Part shown: piece after piece, positions 16,962 through 25,422 of the stretch
How the letters are laid out: every line of letters begins with the position of its first letter
Position numbering within the stretch: the stretch's first letter is position 1
NCBI GenBank assembly: GCA_964535405.1
Contig: CAZHUG010000004.1
Location: 11,340-75,339, forward strand
Source: Scatomorpha sp964535405
GTDB lineage: Bacteria > Bacillota > Clostridia > Oscillospirales > Oscillospiraceae
DNA: 64,000 bases
Direction: 5' to 3'
Program-made: the position numbers and the translations under genes
The notes under the pieces: generated by a model
The model's database searches: none
Told to the model about the DNA's origin: nothing
What the model saw: only the letters and a program-made list of their open reading frames with translations

Positions 16962-18205
16962 GCTCTTACCTGCCCCGTTCCATTGAGCAGATACTTGTAG
17001 CTTGTTATCTCGCGCAAGCCAAGCGGGCCGCGCGCGTGGAGCTTCTGGGTGGATATTCCGAGCTCCGCGCCGAAGCCGAACTCAAAGCCATCTGTAAAGC
17101 GGGTGGAGGCGTTTGCATTGACCACAGCAGCATCAACCGTCTTCTGGAAGTACTGCGCGTTTTCGTCCGAACCCGTTACAATGCACTCGGTGTGCTTCGT
17201 GCCGTAGTGATTTATGTGCTCCACAGCAGACTTGACATCAGGCACAAGCTTGACCGCCATCGCCATGTCGAGATACTCATCCGCCCAGTCAGACTCGTTC
17301 GCGGGGATGATGTTATCTGCATATTCAGCCGCGGCCTCGTCGCCGTGCAGCTCAACCTTATTCCCGGACAGCACCGACAGCAGGTCTTTGAGGTGCTTTT
17401 TTGCCCAGTCCTCCTGGACAAGCAGCGTCTCCGCCGCGTTGCACACACCCGTGCGCTGGGTCTTGGCATTTATGACTATGTCCCTGGCCATCTCATAATC
17501 TGCCGTCTCGTCAATATATACGTGGCAGTTGCCGGTTCCGGTTTGCAAAACGGGGACTGTCGCGTTCATGACCGCCCGCTGTATGAGTCCCGGGCCGCCG
17601 CGGGGCACGATGAGGTCAATATACTCTCTGAGCTTGAGCATTTTGTCAACAGTCTCGCGGGCGGTATCCTCAATAAGACACACCGCATCAGCTGTCACGC
17701 CCACGCCCTCAAGCGCCTCGCGCATGGCCGCAACTATGGCAAGGTTCGACTGGAAGGCGGAAGAGCTGCCGCGCATGAGTATGGAACTGCCTGCCTTGAA
17801 GGCGAGGCCTGCCGCATCCGCCGTGACATTGGGACGGCCCTCATAGATGATGCCGATAACGCCCATTGGCACACGGACGCGCGAAATTTCAATACCATTG
17901 GCTGGTGTCCAGCGCTCAAGCACCTCTCCAATGGGGTCGGGCAACTGCGCCACCTGACGCAGTCCCTCTGCCATGCCTGAAACGCGCTCGTCATTGAGCA
18001 TAAGCCTGTCGAGCAGTGCGTCGGTCATGCCTTTTTCGCGGCTGCGCGCCATATCAGTCTCGTTTGCGAGGACTATCTCAGCGCTGTGGCGCTCAAGAGC
18101 GTCAGACATGGCAAGCAGTGCTCTGTTTTTCTCCTCTGTCCCCAGCTGTGCGAGGACTGCTGCGGCAGCTTTTGCCGCCTGTGCCGATTCGATGAGAGTT
18201 TTCAT
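16958..18205 (-). CDS. proA: Gamma-glutamyl phosphate reductase
   Basis: 415 residues. Reduces glutamyl-5-phosphate to the semialdehyde. Signature pieces: MGVIGIIYEGRPNVTADAAGLAFKAGSS, LIVPRGGPGLIQ, and the catalytic cysteine in KTQRTGVCNAAETLLV. Overlaps proB by 4 bp upstream and proC by 4 bp downstream. Confidence 0.97.
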   Translation of the reverse strand: MKTLIESAQAAKAAAAVLAQLGTEEKNRALLAMSDALERHSAEIVLANETDMARSREKGMTDALLDRLMLNDERVSGMAEGLRQVAQLPDPIGEVLERWTPANGIEISRVRVPMGVIGIIYEGRPNVTADAAGLAFKAGSSILMRGSSSAFQSNLAIVAAMREALEGVGVTADAVCLIEDTARETVDKMLKLREYIDLIVPRGGPGLIQRAVMNATVPVLQTGTGNCHVYIDETADYEMARDIVINAKTQRTGVCNAAETLLVQEDWAKKHLKDLLSVLSGNKVELHGDEAAAEYADNIIPANESDWADEYLDMAMAVKLVPDVKSAVEHINHYGTKHTECIVTGSDENAQYFQKTVDAAVVNANASTRFTDGFEFGFGAELGISTQKLHARGPLGLREITSYKYLLNGTGQVRA

Positions 18206-19323
18206 TTTTCATCCTCCATTTCTGTGTAAGCCCAATTGTCTCTGTGTATGACCTCCGGCGGACGGTTCGGGAACTGCTTTTCTGCCTCCGCTGAGGAGAG
18301 CCCCATAGTCTCACGAAGCTCCGCCGAGCTGTAATTTACAACGCCGCGGCCCAAACAGTCGCCGCCGCCTGCCAGATATACGCGAACCACGTCTCCTGCG
18401 GCAAAGTCACCCTCCGCAGCGCGCACCCCCGCAGGCAAAAGACTTTTGCCGCGCTTTAAAATTGCCTCAGCCGCACCTGCGTCAATGTATATATTTCCAT
18501 TTGTCTGTGCATAGAACGCCATCCACTGAAGGCGGGTTTTCATGCCCTTTCCGGCTTTAAAATAAGTGCCGCGTGCCCTGCCCTCCAGCGCTTTTTTCAA
18601 AACCTCCGGCTGAGCTGAGGAGCAAATAACCGCCGCAACTCCGGCATTGGTCGCAAGCTTTGCGCCTTCAAGCTTTGTGAACATGCCGCCGGTCGCGTTT
18701 TTCGTGCCTGAGCCGCCGGCCAGCGCCTCAAGCTCCGGAGTTATCCGCTCAACCTCCGGTATCAGCTCCGCCGTCGGGTCTGTGCGGGGATCGGCGGTGT
18801 AGAGCCCGTCGGTGTCAGTCAATAAAATCAGCAAATCCGCATGCACCATTGCGGCGACCTGTGCCGAGAGCATATCATTGTCGCCAAGCTTAAGTTCCGC
18901 TATGGACACTGTGTCATTTTCGTTTATAATAGGTATAGCACCTCTTGACAACAGCACCTCCAGCGCGTTATAAGCGTTGGTGTAGCGGCGCCTGTCCCGG
19001 AAATCGGCACGCGTCAGCAAAAGCTGAGCCGCGACGTATCCGTGAGCAGAAAGACTGCGGGCATACTCCTCCATGAGCAGTCCCTGACCCACGGCCGCAC
19101 TGGCCTGCTTTGCGTCCACGGCAGTCGGCCGCTCATTGTAGCCGAGCAGTGAATATCCCGCAGCAATTGCTCCGCTGGTGACCAATATTACCTGATGACC
19201 ATCGTCCCTCATTGCCGCAAGCTGAGCTGTCAGCGCGCGGAGTTTTTCTGGCTCTAATCTGCCACTTCGCTCTGTCAGAGAGCTTGTGCCAACCTTAACG
19301 ACGACGGTTTTACGGCCGCCCAT
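18202..19323 (-). CDS. proB: Glutamate 5-kinase with PUA domain
   Basis: 373 residues. Phosphorylates glutamate, the committed step of proline synthesis. The amino-acid kinase domain (KVGTSSLT..., VTSGAIAAG, NENDTVSIAELKLGDND, LILLTDTDGLYTADP) spans ~1-255 and the C-terminal PUA domain ~275-365. The ATG at 19323 is preferred over an upstream GTG. First gene of a six-gene operon. Confidence 0.96.
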   Translation of the reverse strand: MGGRKTVVVKVGTSSLTERSGRLEPEKLRALTAQLAAMRDDGHQVILVTSGAIAAGYSLLGYNERPTAVDAKQASAAVGQGLLMEEYARSLSAHGYVAAQLLLTRADFRDRRRYTNAYNALEVLLSRGAIPIINENDTVSIAELKLGDNDMLSAQVAAMVHADLLILLTDTDGLYTADPRTDPTAELIPEVERITPELEALAGGSGTKNATGGMFTKLEGAKLATNAGVAAVICSSAQPEVLKKALEGRARGTYFKAGKGMKTRLQWMAFYAQTNGNIYIDAGAAEAILKRGKSLLPAGVRAAEGDFAAGDVVRVYLAGGGDCLGRGVVNYSSAELRETMGLSSAEAEKQFPNRPPEVIHRDNWAYTEMEDEK

Positions 19324-19358
19324 ATATATCACCCAATTCTTTAATGGTTTAATGAAGA

Positions 19359-19387
19359 ATTATACCACATATCAGGCGAATATCCAA
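19359..19387 (-). promoter_or_regulatory. Promoter of the proB operon
   Basis: Minus-strand TTGGAT, 17-bp spacer, TATAAT, 36 bp before the proB start. Confidence 0.75.
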
Positions 19388-19444
19388 GCGAATATAGTTG
19401 TGATTAAATAAACTATCAATTTATTCAAAACCGGAGGAGAGAGA

Positions 19445-20443
19445 ATGAAGAAACGGATCATGTTCATAGGCACCGGCGGCACCATCGCCTCGGAGATGAG
19501 CGAGGAGGGGCTCTCGCCCGGACTTGGGGCCTCCGCACTGCTCAGCTACGTGCCCGAGGTTGCCGAGCTATGCCTGGTTGAGAGCGTTCAGCTCTATGAT
19601 CTGGACAGCACGAACATCGCTCCGGAGCACTGGGTCGGCATGGCGCGGCTCATAAGAGAGCGCTACAGCGATTTTGACGGCTTTGTCATAAGTCACGGCA
19701 CGGACACCATGGCCTACACCGCCGCCGCGCTGTCATACCTCGTGCAGTGGAGCAAGAAGCCAATAGTTCTCACAGGTGCGCAGAAGCCCATCGGTTTTGA
19801 CAGCACAGACTCGAAGATGAACCTGCGCGACAGCTTCACTGTCGCCTGCGCCGACGACATGCACGGTGTCACCATAGTCTTTAACGGCAACGTCATACTC
19901 GGCACCCGCGCCAGAAAGACGCACACGAAAAGCTTCAACGCATTTTCCAGCATTAACTACCCAAACATTGCCGCCCTGCTCGATGGCAGACTCATGCAGT
20001 ACATCGTCCCCGAGTATAGGGACAAGCCCATATTTTACGACGCGCTCGACACGAGGGTCGGGCTGATGAAGCTCATCCCCGGCAATGACGCAGAGCTCTT
20101 GAGCTTCATGCTCTCTCACACGAATGCGCTCGTTGTGGAGAGTTTCGGTGTCGGGGGCCTGCCCCAAAACGGAGGCATGCACCAGCTGATGGAGCAGTCC
20201 GCCCAGAGCGGCAAGGTCATAGTCATGACCACGCAGGTGCCTAACGAGGGGAGTGATCTGGGCATCTACTCCATAGGCCGCGGTCTTGCCGGAAGTCCAA
20301 GTATACTCGAAGCCTACGACATGACAACCGAGGCCGTGGTTACAAAGCTCATGTGGATACTGGCTCAAACCAACGATCCGGCGCGGGTGGCGGAGCTCTT
20401 CTACCGGCCCATAAGCCGCGATATTCTGACACCTCAGACATAG
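19445..20443 (+). CDS. ansA: L-asparaginase
   Basis: 332 residues, cytoplasmic type I size and no signal peptide. Hydrolyses asparagine to aspartate and ammonia. The first active-site motif is FIGTGGTIAS with the nucleophilic threonine; the second is FVISHGTDTMAYTAAALSY; PIVLTGAQKPI follows. CGGAGGAG lies 6-8 bases upstream. Divergent from proB. Confidence 0.94.
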   Translation: MKKRIMFIGTGGTIASEMSEEGLSPGLGASALLSYVPEVAELCLVESVQLYDLDSTNIAPEHWVGMARLIRERYSDFDGFVISHGTDTMAYTAAALSYLVQWSKKPIVLTGAQKPIGFDSTDSKMNLRDSFTVACADDMHGVTIVFNGNVILGTRARKTHTKSFNAFSSINYPNIAALLDGRLMQYIVPEYRDKPIFYDALDTRVGLMKLIPGNDAELLSFMLSHTNALVVESFGVGGLPQNGGMHQLMEQSAQSGKVIVMTTQVPNEGSDLGIYSIGRGLAGSPSILEAYDMTTEAVVTKLMWILAQTNDPARVAELFYRPISRDILTPQT

Positions 20444-20490
20444 AAGCCGCGCATATGGACTGCTGGCAGCATTTTGATGTTCTTTTATCC

Positions 20491-20519
20491 TTGACGTGAC
20501 CGTTAGACCATGTTAGTTT
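20491..20519 (+). promoter_or_regulatory. Possible promoter upstream of the Dabb gene
   Basis: TTGACG, 17-bp spacer, TAGTTT; the -10 is poor, so confidence is limited. Confidence 0.4.
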
Positions 20520-20555
20520 AAACTTAGAAAGACGCGAAATAACAGGGGGGAAAAC

Positions 20556-20849
20556 ATGATTCATTATCTGCTTTTGAAGTTTGAACCGGAATATTTCTCC
20601 GACGAAATATTTCAGTTTGCACTTGACACCTTTAATAAGCTCAAAGCTGAGCTGCCGGGTGTTGAAGATGTCAGCCTAGCTAAAAATTGCGTTGACCGAG
20701 ACGATAACGCCGATCTGCTTATAACAATGAAGCTCCGCTCAGAGGATATGCTGGGCGTATATCTGGAGCATCCCCTGCACCAAAAATTTGTCCAAAGGGT
20801 CGGTTCACATGTTGTTCAGAGAGCCAGCATCGATAAGCAGCTGGGATAA
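20556..20849 (+). CDS. Dabb-family (stress-responsive A/B barrel) protein
   Basis: 97 residues with the alpha/beta-barrel pattern: MIHYLLLKFEPEYFSDEIFQFALDTFNKLKAELPGVEDVSLAKN, a beta-strand DLLITMKLRSEDML, then YLEHPLHQKFVQRVG. Dabb proteins form dimers; several act as small-molecule cyclases or isomerases, but most are unassigned. AGGGGGG precedes the ATG. 49 bp upstream of the dehydratase gene and probably in the same operon. Confidence 0.82.
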   Translation: MIHYLLLKFEPEYFSDEIFQFALDTFNKLKAELPGVEDVSLAKNCVDRDDNADLLITMKLRSEDMLGVYLEHPLHQKFVQRVGSHVVQRASIDKQLG

Positions 20850-20898
20850 GCGCCGGACGTTTCAAACAAAAACAAAGAATATAAGGAGGCTGTTAATT

Positions 20899-22581
20899 AT
20901 GTCCGAGACACATGTAGGTGCGTTTAACACATTTGAGTTCATCTCCAACAAGACCTGCTATAAAGCCAACGGCTTTACAGACGACGATCTATCCCGTCCC
21001 ATAATCGGCATCGCCTGCTCGTACAATGATTCTGTCGCGGGTCACAACAACCTGCGTGAGCTTGCAGAGCAGGTCAAGTTCGGCATCTACCGCGCCGGCG
21101 GCACCCCTGTCGAGTTCGGCATCATCGCCTGCTGCGACGGTATCAGCGATAATCACTATGGCGCGCATTACGTTCTGCCCTCACGCGACAACATCGCAGA
21201 CTCTATTGAAATTCAGTGCCAGGCGCACCATTTTGACGGCCTTGTCATGCTCGCAAGCTGCGATAAGATAGTCCCCGGCATGCTCATGGCGGCCGCACGG
21301 ATGGACATCCCCGCCATACTCGTACCAGGTGGCGCCATGCTCTCATCGCCGCCCTTCCTGGACAAGCCCCGCGCCAACACCACGACCATTTCAGAGGCTT
21401 TCGGTCTCTACACTCAGGGCAAGGTCACCGAGCAGCAGCTGCAGCAACTCACCACAACCAGCTCCATGACCTGCGGCTCCTGCCAGTTTATGGGCACGGC
21501 GAACACCATGTGCTGCTTCTCTGAGGCTCTGGGCATGACGCTCTCCACAGGCGGCCTCATTCCCGCTGTATATCTCGACCGTCGCCGCAGCGCATTCCAA
21601 AGCGGTGAGCAGGCTGTCCAGATGGCACGCAAGGGCATCGGCGCGCGCCAGATCATGAGCTGGGAGGCGATCGAAAACTCCATCATGGTGCTCATGGCCA
21701 TCGGAGGCTCCACAAACGCCGTCATCCACTGCTGCGCTCTTGCACATGAGCTGGGCTTTGAGGCAGACAAGGTCATGGAGGCCTTCGACCGCTATAGCGA
21801 CATTGTTCCGCACATCGCCAGGGTTTCGCCCGCTTCCATAAATCACGACTGCGAGGATCTTTTCAAGGCAGGCGGCATTCCCGCGGTCATGAAATCCATA
21901 CGCGAGCACCTGCACACCGGCGTGCTGACAGTTAACCTGTGCACTCTGGGCGAAAATCTCGATAATTTTGTTCCCATCTTCCCCGAGAATACCGAGGTCA
22001 TCCGACCTCTGGATAATCCCTTCAGCACCCTCGGCGGACTTGCCATTATGCGCGGCAACCTCGCGCCGGACACCGGTGTCGCAAAACCCGCGGCCATCGC
22101 GGAGGAAGTGCGCCAGTTTACCGGAACCGCAATCTGCTTTGACGGCGAGCACGCCTGCATTGAGGCGATTAAAGCCCGTAAGATAGAGTCCGGTCACGTT
22201 GTCGTCGTGCGCTACGAGGGTCCCAGAGGCGGCCCCGGCATGAGAGAGATGTACCTCACCTTAAAGATGCTCAACGGTCAGGGGCTTGCCAAGAGTACGG
22301 CCCTCATCACCGACGGGCGCTTTTCCGGCACGAACAACGGCTGCTTTGTCGGTCATATCTCGCCCGAGGCTGCCGACGGCGGCCCCCTCGCGCTCGTGCA
22401 GGACGGCGACAAGATCACCGTTGATGTCATCAACAAGCGTCTCGAGCTGCATGTCTCCGACGAAGAGCTTGAGGCCAGGCGGCAGAACTGGTCATACACC
22501 CCGCCGGCAGGGCTTAAGGGTTATCTGGCGCGCTATGCCAGACTCGTTTCCTCCGCAAATAAGGGCGCTATTTTAGAATAA
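20899..22581 (+). CDS. IlvD/Edd-family dehydratase
   Basis: 560 residues. The family dehydrates 2,3-dihydroxy acids (branched-chain synthesis) or sugar acids through an Fe-S cluster. The cluster cysteines are in LASCDKIVPGM (near residue 120) and TCGSCQFMGTANTM (near residue 195). The C-terminal TDGRFSGTNNGCFVGHISPEAADGGPLALV loop is intact. AAGGAGG fits the chosen ATG. It is not beside ilv or leu genes; its neighbours are an asparaginase, a Dabb protein and a SnoaL-like protein. A sugar-acid or other catabolic substrate is therefore as likely as dihydroxyisovalerate. Confidence 0.88.
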   Translation: MSETHVGAFNTFEFISNKTCYKANGFTDDDLSRPIIGIACSYNDSVAGHNNLRELAEQVKFGIYRAGGTPVEFGIIACCDGISDNHYGAHYVLPSRDNIADSIEIQCQAHHFDGLVMLASCDKIVPGMLMAAARMDIPAILVPGGAMLSSPPFLDKPRANTTTISEAFGLYTQGKVTEQQLQQLTTTSSMTCGSCQFMGTANTMCCFSEALGMTLSTGGLIPAVYLDRRRSAFQSGEQAVQMARKGIGARQIMSWEAIENSIMVLMAIGGSTNAVIHCCALAHELGFEADKVMEAFDRYSDIVPHIARVSPASINHDCEDLFKAGGIPAVMKSIREHLHTGVLTVNLCTLGENLDNFVPIFPENTEVIRPLDNPFSTLGGLAIMRGNLAPDTGVAKPAAIAEEVRQFTGTAICFDGEHACIEAIKARKIESGHVVVVRYEGPRGGPGMREMYLTLKMLNGQGLAKSTALITDGRFSGTNNGCFVGHISPEAADGGPLALVQDGDKITVDVINKRLELHVSDEELEARRQNWSYTPPAGLKGYLARYARLVSSANKGAILE

Positions 22582-22598
22582 AAAAAGGAGTGTACAGC

Positions 22599-23411
22599 GT
22601 GGATATGAAGAAAACTGAAAAGACCAAGCAGATCGTCACCGAGTTTTATCACGCATACGGCATCGAGAAAAACGCCGATAAATGCAGGGGCTTTTTTGGC
22701 GAGAAATATATTCAGCACAACCCCCACGTTCAGGATGGACCCGAGCATTTTCTGCGCTTCGTGCAGTACCGCCACGACAACTATGCCGAAGGCCGCAACA
22801 ATGTAATGATGACCATCGCGGACGGCGACAAGGTCATGCTGCACGTGCATTCCGTGCTCACACCCGGCGAGCCGGGGCGCAACCTTGTCGATACCTTCCG
22901 CGTCGAGGACGGCAAGGTCATCGAACATTGGGACGTCATCGAGGATGTCGAGGTTCTGAAATTTCCCCCAATCAATGATAACGGACTGTTTAATCAGATA
23001 GGCGACGATATCCTGACTGATTTGGACAAGACCGAGGAAAACCGCGCCCTCGTCACTGCCTTTTACGAGGCCTACGGCCTTGAGAAGGACGCCGAAAAAT
23101 GTGCGCAGTATCTGGGCGATACCTACATCCAGCACAACCCCCATGTTCAGGACGGGCCAGAGCATTTCCTGCGCTTCGTCAATTTCCGACGCAAAAACTA
23201 CCCAGAGGCCAAGAATATGATAAAGCTCACCGTGGCACAGGGAAATCTTGTCGGCTTCCATGTCCACTCCGTGCTCACCCCGGGCGAGCCGGGGCGCAAC
23301 CTTGTCGACATTTTCCGTGTAGAAAACGGAAAGATCGCCGAGCATTGGGATACGATTCAGGACATCGAGGTTCTCAAATTCCCGCCGATAAACGATAACG
23401 GACTGTATTAA
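22599..23411 (+). CDS. Tandemly duplicated SnoaL-like protein
   Basis: 270 residues made of two homologous halves (~1-130 and ~140-270). Each half carries 'YIQHNPHVQDGPEHFLRFV' and 'HVHSVLTPGEPGRNLVD' and ends in 'EVLKFPPINDNGL'. Each half has the SnoaL-like (NTF2 fold) cone with a conserved His pair. A GTG start at 22599 lies 8 bases after AAGGAG and is preferred over the ATG six bases later. It follows the dehydratase by 17 bp. The function is unknown; relatives are polyketide cyclases, hydrolases or carrier proteins. Confidence 0.82.
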   Translation: MDMKKTEKTKQIVTEFYHAYGIEKNADKCRGFFGEKYIQHNPHVQDGPEHFLRFVQYRHDNYAEGRNNVMMTIADGDKVMLHVHSVLTPGEPGRNLVDTFRVEDGKVIEHWDVIEDVEVLKFPPINDNGLFNQIGDDILTDLDKTEENRALVTAFYEAYGLEKDAEKCAQYLGDTYIQHNPHVQDGPEHFLRFVNFRRKNYPEAKNMIKLTVAQGNLVGFHVHSVLTPGEPGRNLVDIFRVENGKIAEHWDTIQDIEVLKFPPINDNGLY

Positions 23412-23424
23412 TTTGTCCTCGCAT

Positions 23425-23465
23425 ACAAGAACGCCGCACCCCATATGGTGCGGCGTTCTTGTACA
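23425..23465 (+). terminator. Terminator after the SnoaL-like gene
   Basis: TACAAGAACGCCGCACC-CCATAT-GGTGCGGCGTTCTTGTA, 17-bp perfect stem; the T tract is weak. Confidence 0.75.
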
Positions 23466-23480
23466 GGTATTTGTTTTTTC

Positions 23481-23663
23481 TTATAAATCAAGCCATCGCT
23501 GTTCAATGGATTTTAATTGATCTTCCTTTTGTCTCTTTAAAAAGTCCTTATCTAAAAAGACCGTTATGCATTCCTCACACGTTCCCTGCATATCGATACT
23601 GACACTTTTTAGCATGCAACACTCTTCTTTATTATATATGCAGTATTCAAACTCACATTTCAT
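23481..23663 (-). CDS. Small cysteine-rich protein
   Basis: 60 residues with six cysteines in the first half (CEFEYCIYNKEECCML and GTCEEC), a pattern that could bind zinc or an Fe-S cluster. It is unlike shadow frames: AT-rich codon use, good coding pattern, and divergent from a regulator with palindromic sites between them. The ribosome binding site (GGGCGG) is weak. Confidence 0.6.
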   Translation of the reverse strand: MKCEFEYCIYNKEECCMLKSVSIDMQGTCEECITVFLDKDFLKRQKEDQLKSIEQRWLDL

Positions 23664-23681
23664 AGTAAAACCGCCCTTTGT

Positions 23682-23698
23682 GGTTCATCTTTAGAACC
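23682..23698. promoter_or_regulatory. Palindromic operator-like site 1
   Basis: GGTTC-ATCTTTA-GAACC. The 7-nt centre is identical to that of site 2; the sites lie between the divergent Cys-rich and XRE genes. Confidence 0.5.
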
Positions 23699-23736
23699 TA
23701 TTTTGCACTATCTACAGAGTAAAATCAAGTATATAA

Positions 23737-23751
23737 GTGCATCTTTAGCAC
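23737..23751. promoter_or_regulatory. Palindromic operator-like site 2
   Basis: GTGC-ATCTTTA-GCAC, 55 bp from site 1 (about five helical turns) and 20 bp before the XRE gene start. Confidence 0.5.
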
Positions 23752-23770
23752 ATACTTGAGGCGGTGAATC

Positions 23771-24016
23771 ATGAAAATATATTGGCACAATGGACGCAAA
23801 AACATGATAGGGAGCAATGTCAGGCGTCTGCGGATCAGCCGGAAGCTGACGCAAAAGCAACTCGCCGCGAAAATACAGCTGCTCGGGTACGAGCTTGACA
23901 GATTGACAATTTTGAGAATGGAATCAGGCGACAGGTTTATAGCAGACTACGAGGTTAAGGCCTTAGCCGAGGCCTTGGGTGTTGAAATCCAGGTTCTTTA
24001 TGACGAGAGTGAATAG
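23771..24016 (+). CDS. XRE-family helix-turn-helix regulator
   Basis: 81 residues. An HTH_3 domain occupies residues ~13-75: IGSNVRRLRISRKLTQKQLAAKIQLLGYELDRLTILRMESGDRFIADYEVKALAEALGV. The spacing of helix 3 is slightly long. GAGGCGG precedes the first ATG; a second ATG at residue 12 is also possible. It probably binds the two palindromes just upstream and regulates itself and the divergent Cys-rich gene. Confidence 0.85.
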   Translation: MKIYWHNGRKNMIGSNVRRLRISRKLTQKQLAAKIQLLGYELDRLTILRMESGDRFIADYEVKALAEALGVEIQVLYDESE

Positions 24017-24068
24017 TGACGCAATCCTTGGTTTATGATTTTATAGAAAACACATTTAGGAGGACAAA

Positions 24069-24455
24069 ATGAGTAAAATTGTAGATTTTTTACACGCAAC
24101 AAAGGTGTTTTATTTGGCAACGGTTGATGGGGAGCAGGCACAGGTTCGCCCCATAAACTCCGTCATCAAGCATGAGGGGCAGATTTATTTCGAAACCAGC
24201 AACAAAAAAGCGATGTTCCGCCAAATGCTTGCAAACCCGAACGTAGCCATCTCCGGAATGGCCGGCTCGGAATGGATTCGAATCACAGGAAAGGTGATAA
24301 TGGATAGCCGTGAAGAGATGAAGGATGCGATGTTTGCCGCGATTCCCTCATTGAAGACGGTCTATACCAGAGACGAGCTGGAGGTCTTTTATCTAGAGGA
24401 CATCAAGGCCTTTGTACACTCCTTTACTGCCGTACCGGTGGAACTAAAGGACTAG
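24069..24455 (+). CDS. Pyridoxamine 5'-phosphate oxidase-family flavin protein
   Basis: 128 residues, a split-barrel FMN-binding fold: VFYLATVDGEQAQVRPINSVIKHEGQIYFETSNKKAMFRQMLANPNVAI. Proteins of this short type are FMN/F420-type reductases or haem utilisation-like proteins; the substrate is unknown. TTAGGAGG precedes the ATG. It is followed by a flavodoxin-fold reductase. Confidence 0.85.
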   Translation: MSKIVDFLHATKVFYLATVDGEQAQVRPINSVIKHEGQIYFETSNKKAMFRQMLANPNVAISGMAGSEWIRITGKVIMDSREEMKDAMFAAIPSLKTVYTRDELEVFYLEDIKAFVHSFTAVPVELKD

Positions 24456-24485
24456 CGGGCCGTACATATAAGGAGATTTTTTGAG

Positions 24486-25022
24486 ATGAAAAAAGTATTA
24501 ATTCTTTCGACCAGTCCACGCAAGGGCGGAAATTCTGACACCTTGTGCGATCAGTTTATGGCAGGCGCGACAGAATCCGGACATCAGGTTGAAAAAATAT
24601 TTCTCGCTGACAAGGATGTAAATTATTGCGTAGGCTGCGGCCTATGTCTGAAGAAAAAGGGAAGCTGCTCGCAGAAGGACGATATGTTGGAAATTGCTCA
24701 GAAGATGGTCGGGGCGGACGTCATCGTCATGGCCACACCGGTCTATTTCTACACCATGAGCGCACAGACAAAAACTCTTATTGACCGCTGCTGTGCCTAT
24801 TATCCCGACATGAAGGGTAAGGAGTTCTATTTTATCATCACCGCCGCTGAGGACGACATTGCCGTCATGCAGACCACCGTTGACGGACTGCGGGCCTTCA
24901 CGCATTTTCTCCCTGATTCCAAGGAGAAGGGGATCATTTATGGCATCGGCGCATTTGGAAGGGGCGAAATTAAGGCTCTGCCGGCCATGGACGAAGCGTA
25001 CGCAATGGGCAAGAGAGCGTAG
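24486..25022 (+). CDS. NADPH-dependent FMN reductase-like (flavodoxin-fold) protein
   Basis: 178 residues. The phosphate-binding loop LSTSPRKGGNSDTL is at the N-terminus, and a CVGCGLCLKKKGSC motif (residues ~47-60) is typical of iron-sulfur flavoproteins and their cluster-less relatives. ATPVYFYTMSAQTKTLIDRC is the family signature. Its partner is the upstream split-barrel flavin gene (30-bp gap). Confidence 0.88.
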   Translation: MKKVLILSTSPRKGGNSDTLCDQFMAGATESGHQVEKIFLADKDVNYCVGCGLCLKKKGSCSQKDDMLEIAQKMVGADVIVMATPVYFYTMSAQTKTLIDRCCAYYPDMKGKEFYFIITAAEDDIAVMQTTVDGLRAFTHFLPDSKEKGIIYGIGAFGRGEIKALPAMDEAYAMGKRA

Positions 25023-25110
25023 CCATATTAAAATCAAAATTTAGAAATGGGATTTTGGAGTGAATGCGTATTGTAATCCGCTTCGGGGAATACTCTATCT
25101 GGGTGATAAT

Positions 25111-25272
25111 ATGTCAAAAAAGAAAAAGCGTCAGGCCAACGTCACACTCAACCCAGAGGACCGATTGGTTACAAAGTTCGATGCTACCGGCATTGACAAG
25201 TTTCCTGTGAAGGAAAATGCGAATTATGCCCCGATAGTAGTCGACAACTGCGCAGAAGAGCATATCATGTAA
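25111..25272 (+). CDS. Short conserved-type hypothetical protein
   Basis: 53 residues beginning MSKKKKRQANVTLNPEDRLVTKFDATG. Very basic N-terminus, no membrane segment. RBS is weak (GGGTGATAAT). It may belong to the preceding flavin genes, but evidence is limited to an intact frame and sensible composition. Confidence 0.45.
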   Translation: MSKKKKRQANVTLNPEDRLVTKFDATGIDKFPVKENANYAPIVVDNCAEEHIM

Positions 25273-25352
25273 GCCAAAACCGGGGGTCTGCAGCACAGAT
25301 GTGCTGCGGACTCTTGCAATTTAGCAGACCGGCTCAAAAATTCTATTCAATC

Positions 25353-25401
25353 AACATAAAATCAATCGACCACCAAAAAGGTGGTCGATTGATTTTATGT
25401 T
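25353..25401. terminator. Bidirectional terminator with 22-bp perfect stem
   Basis: 22-bp arms flank AAAAA. The left arm begins AACATAAAATCAATCGACC. It lies between converging genes, with T-rich sequence on both strands. Confidence 0.88.
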
Positions 25402-25422
25402 TTCCTGCCCGCTTACGCGCAT

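Noticed and set aside
16949..17980. 343-codon plus-strand open frame opposite proA
   Set aside because: Antisense shadow of proA; composition and lack of motifs argue against a gene.
22533..23444. 303-codon minus-strand frame opposite the SnoaL-like gene
   Set aside because: Shows the same internal repeat as the real gene because it is its mirror; no start signal, extends into the dehydratase gene.
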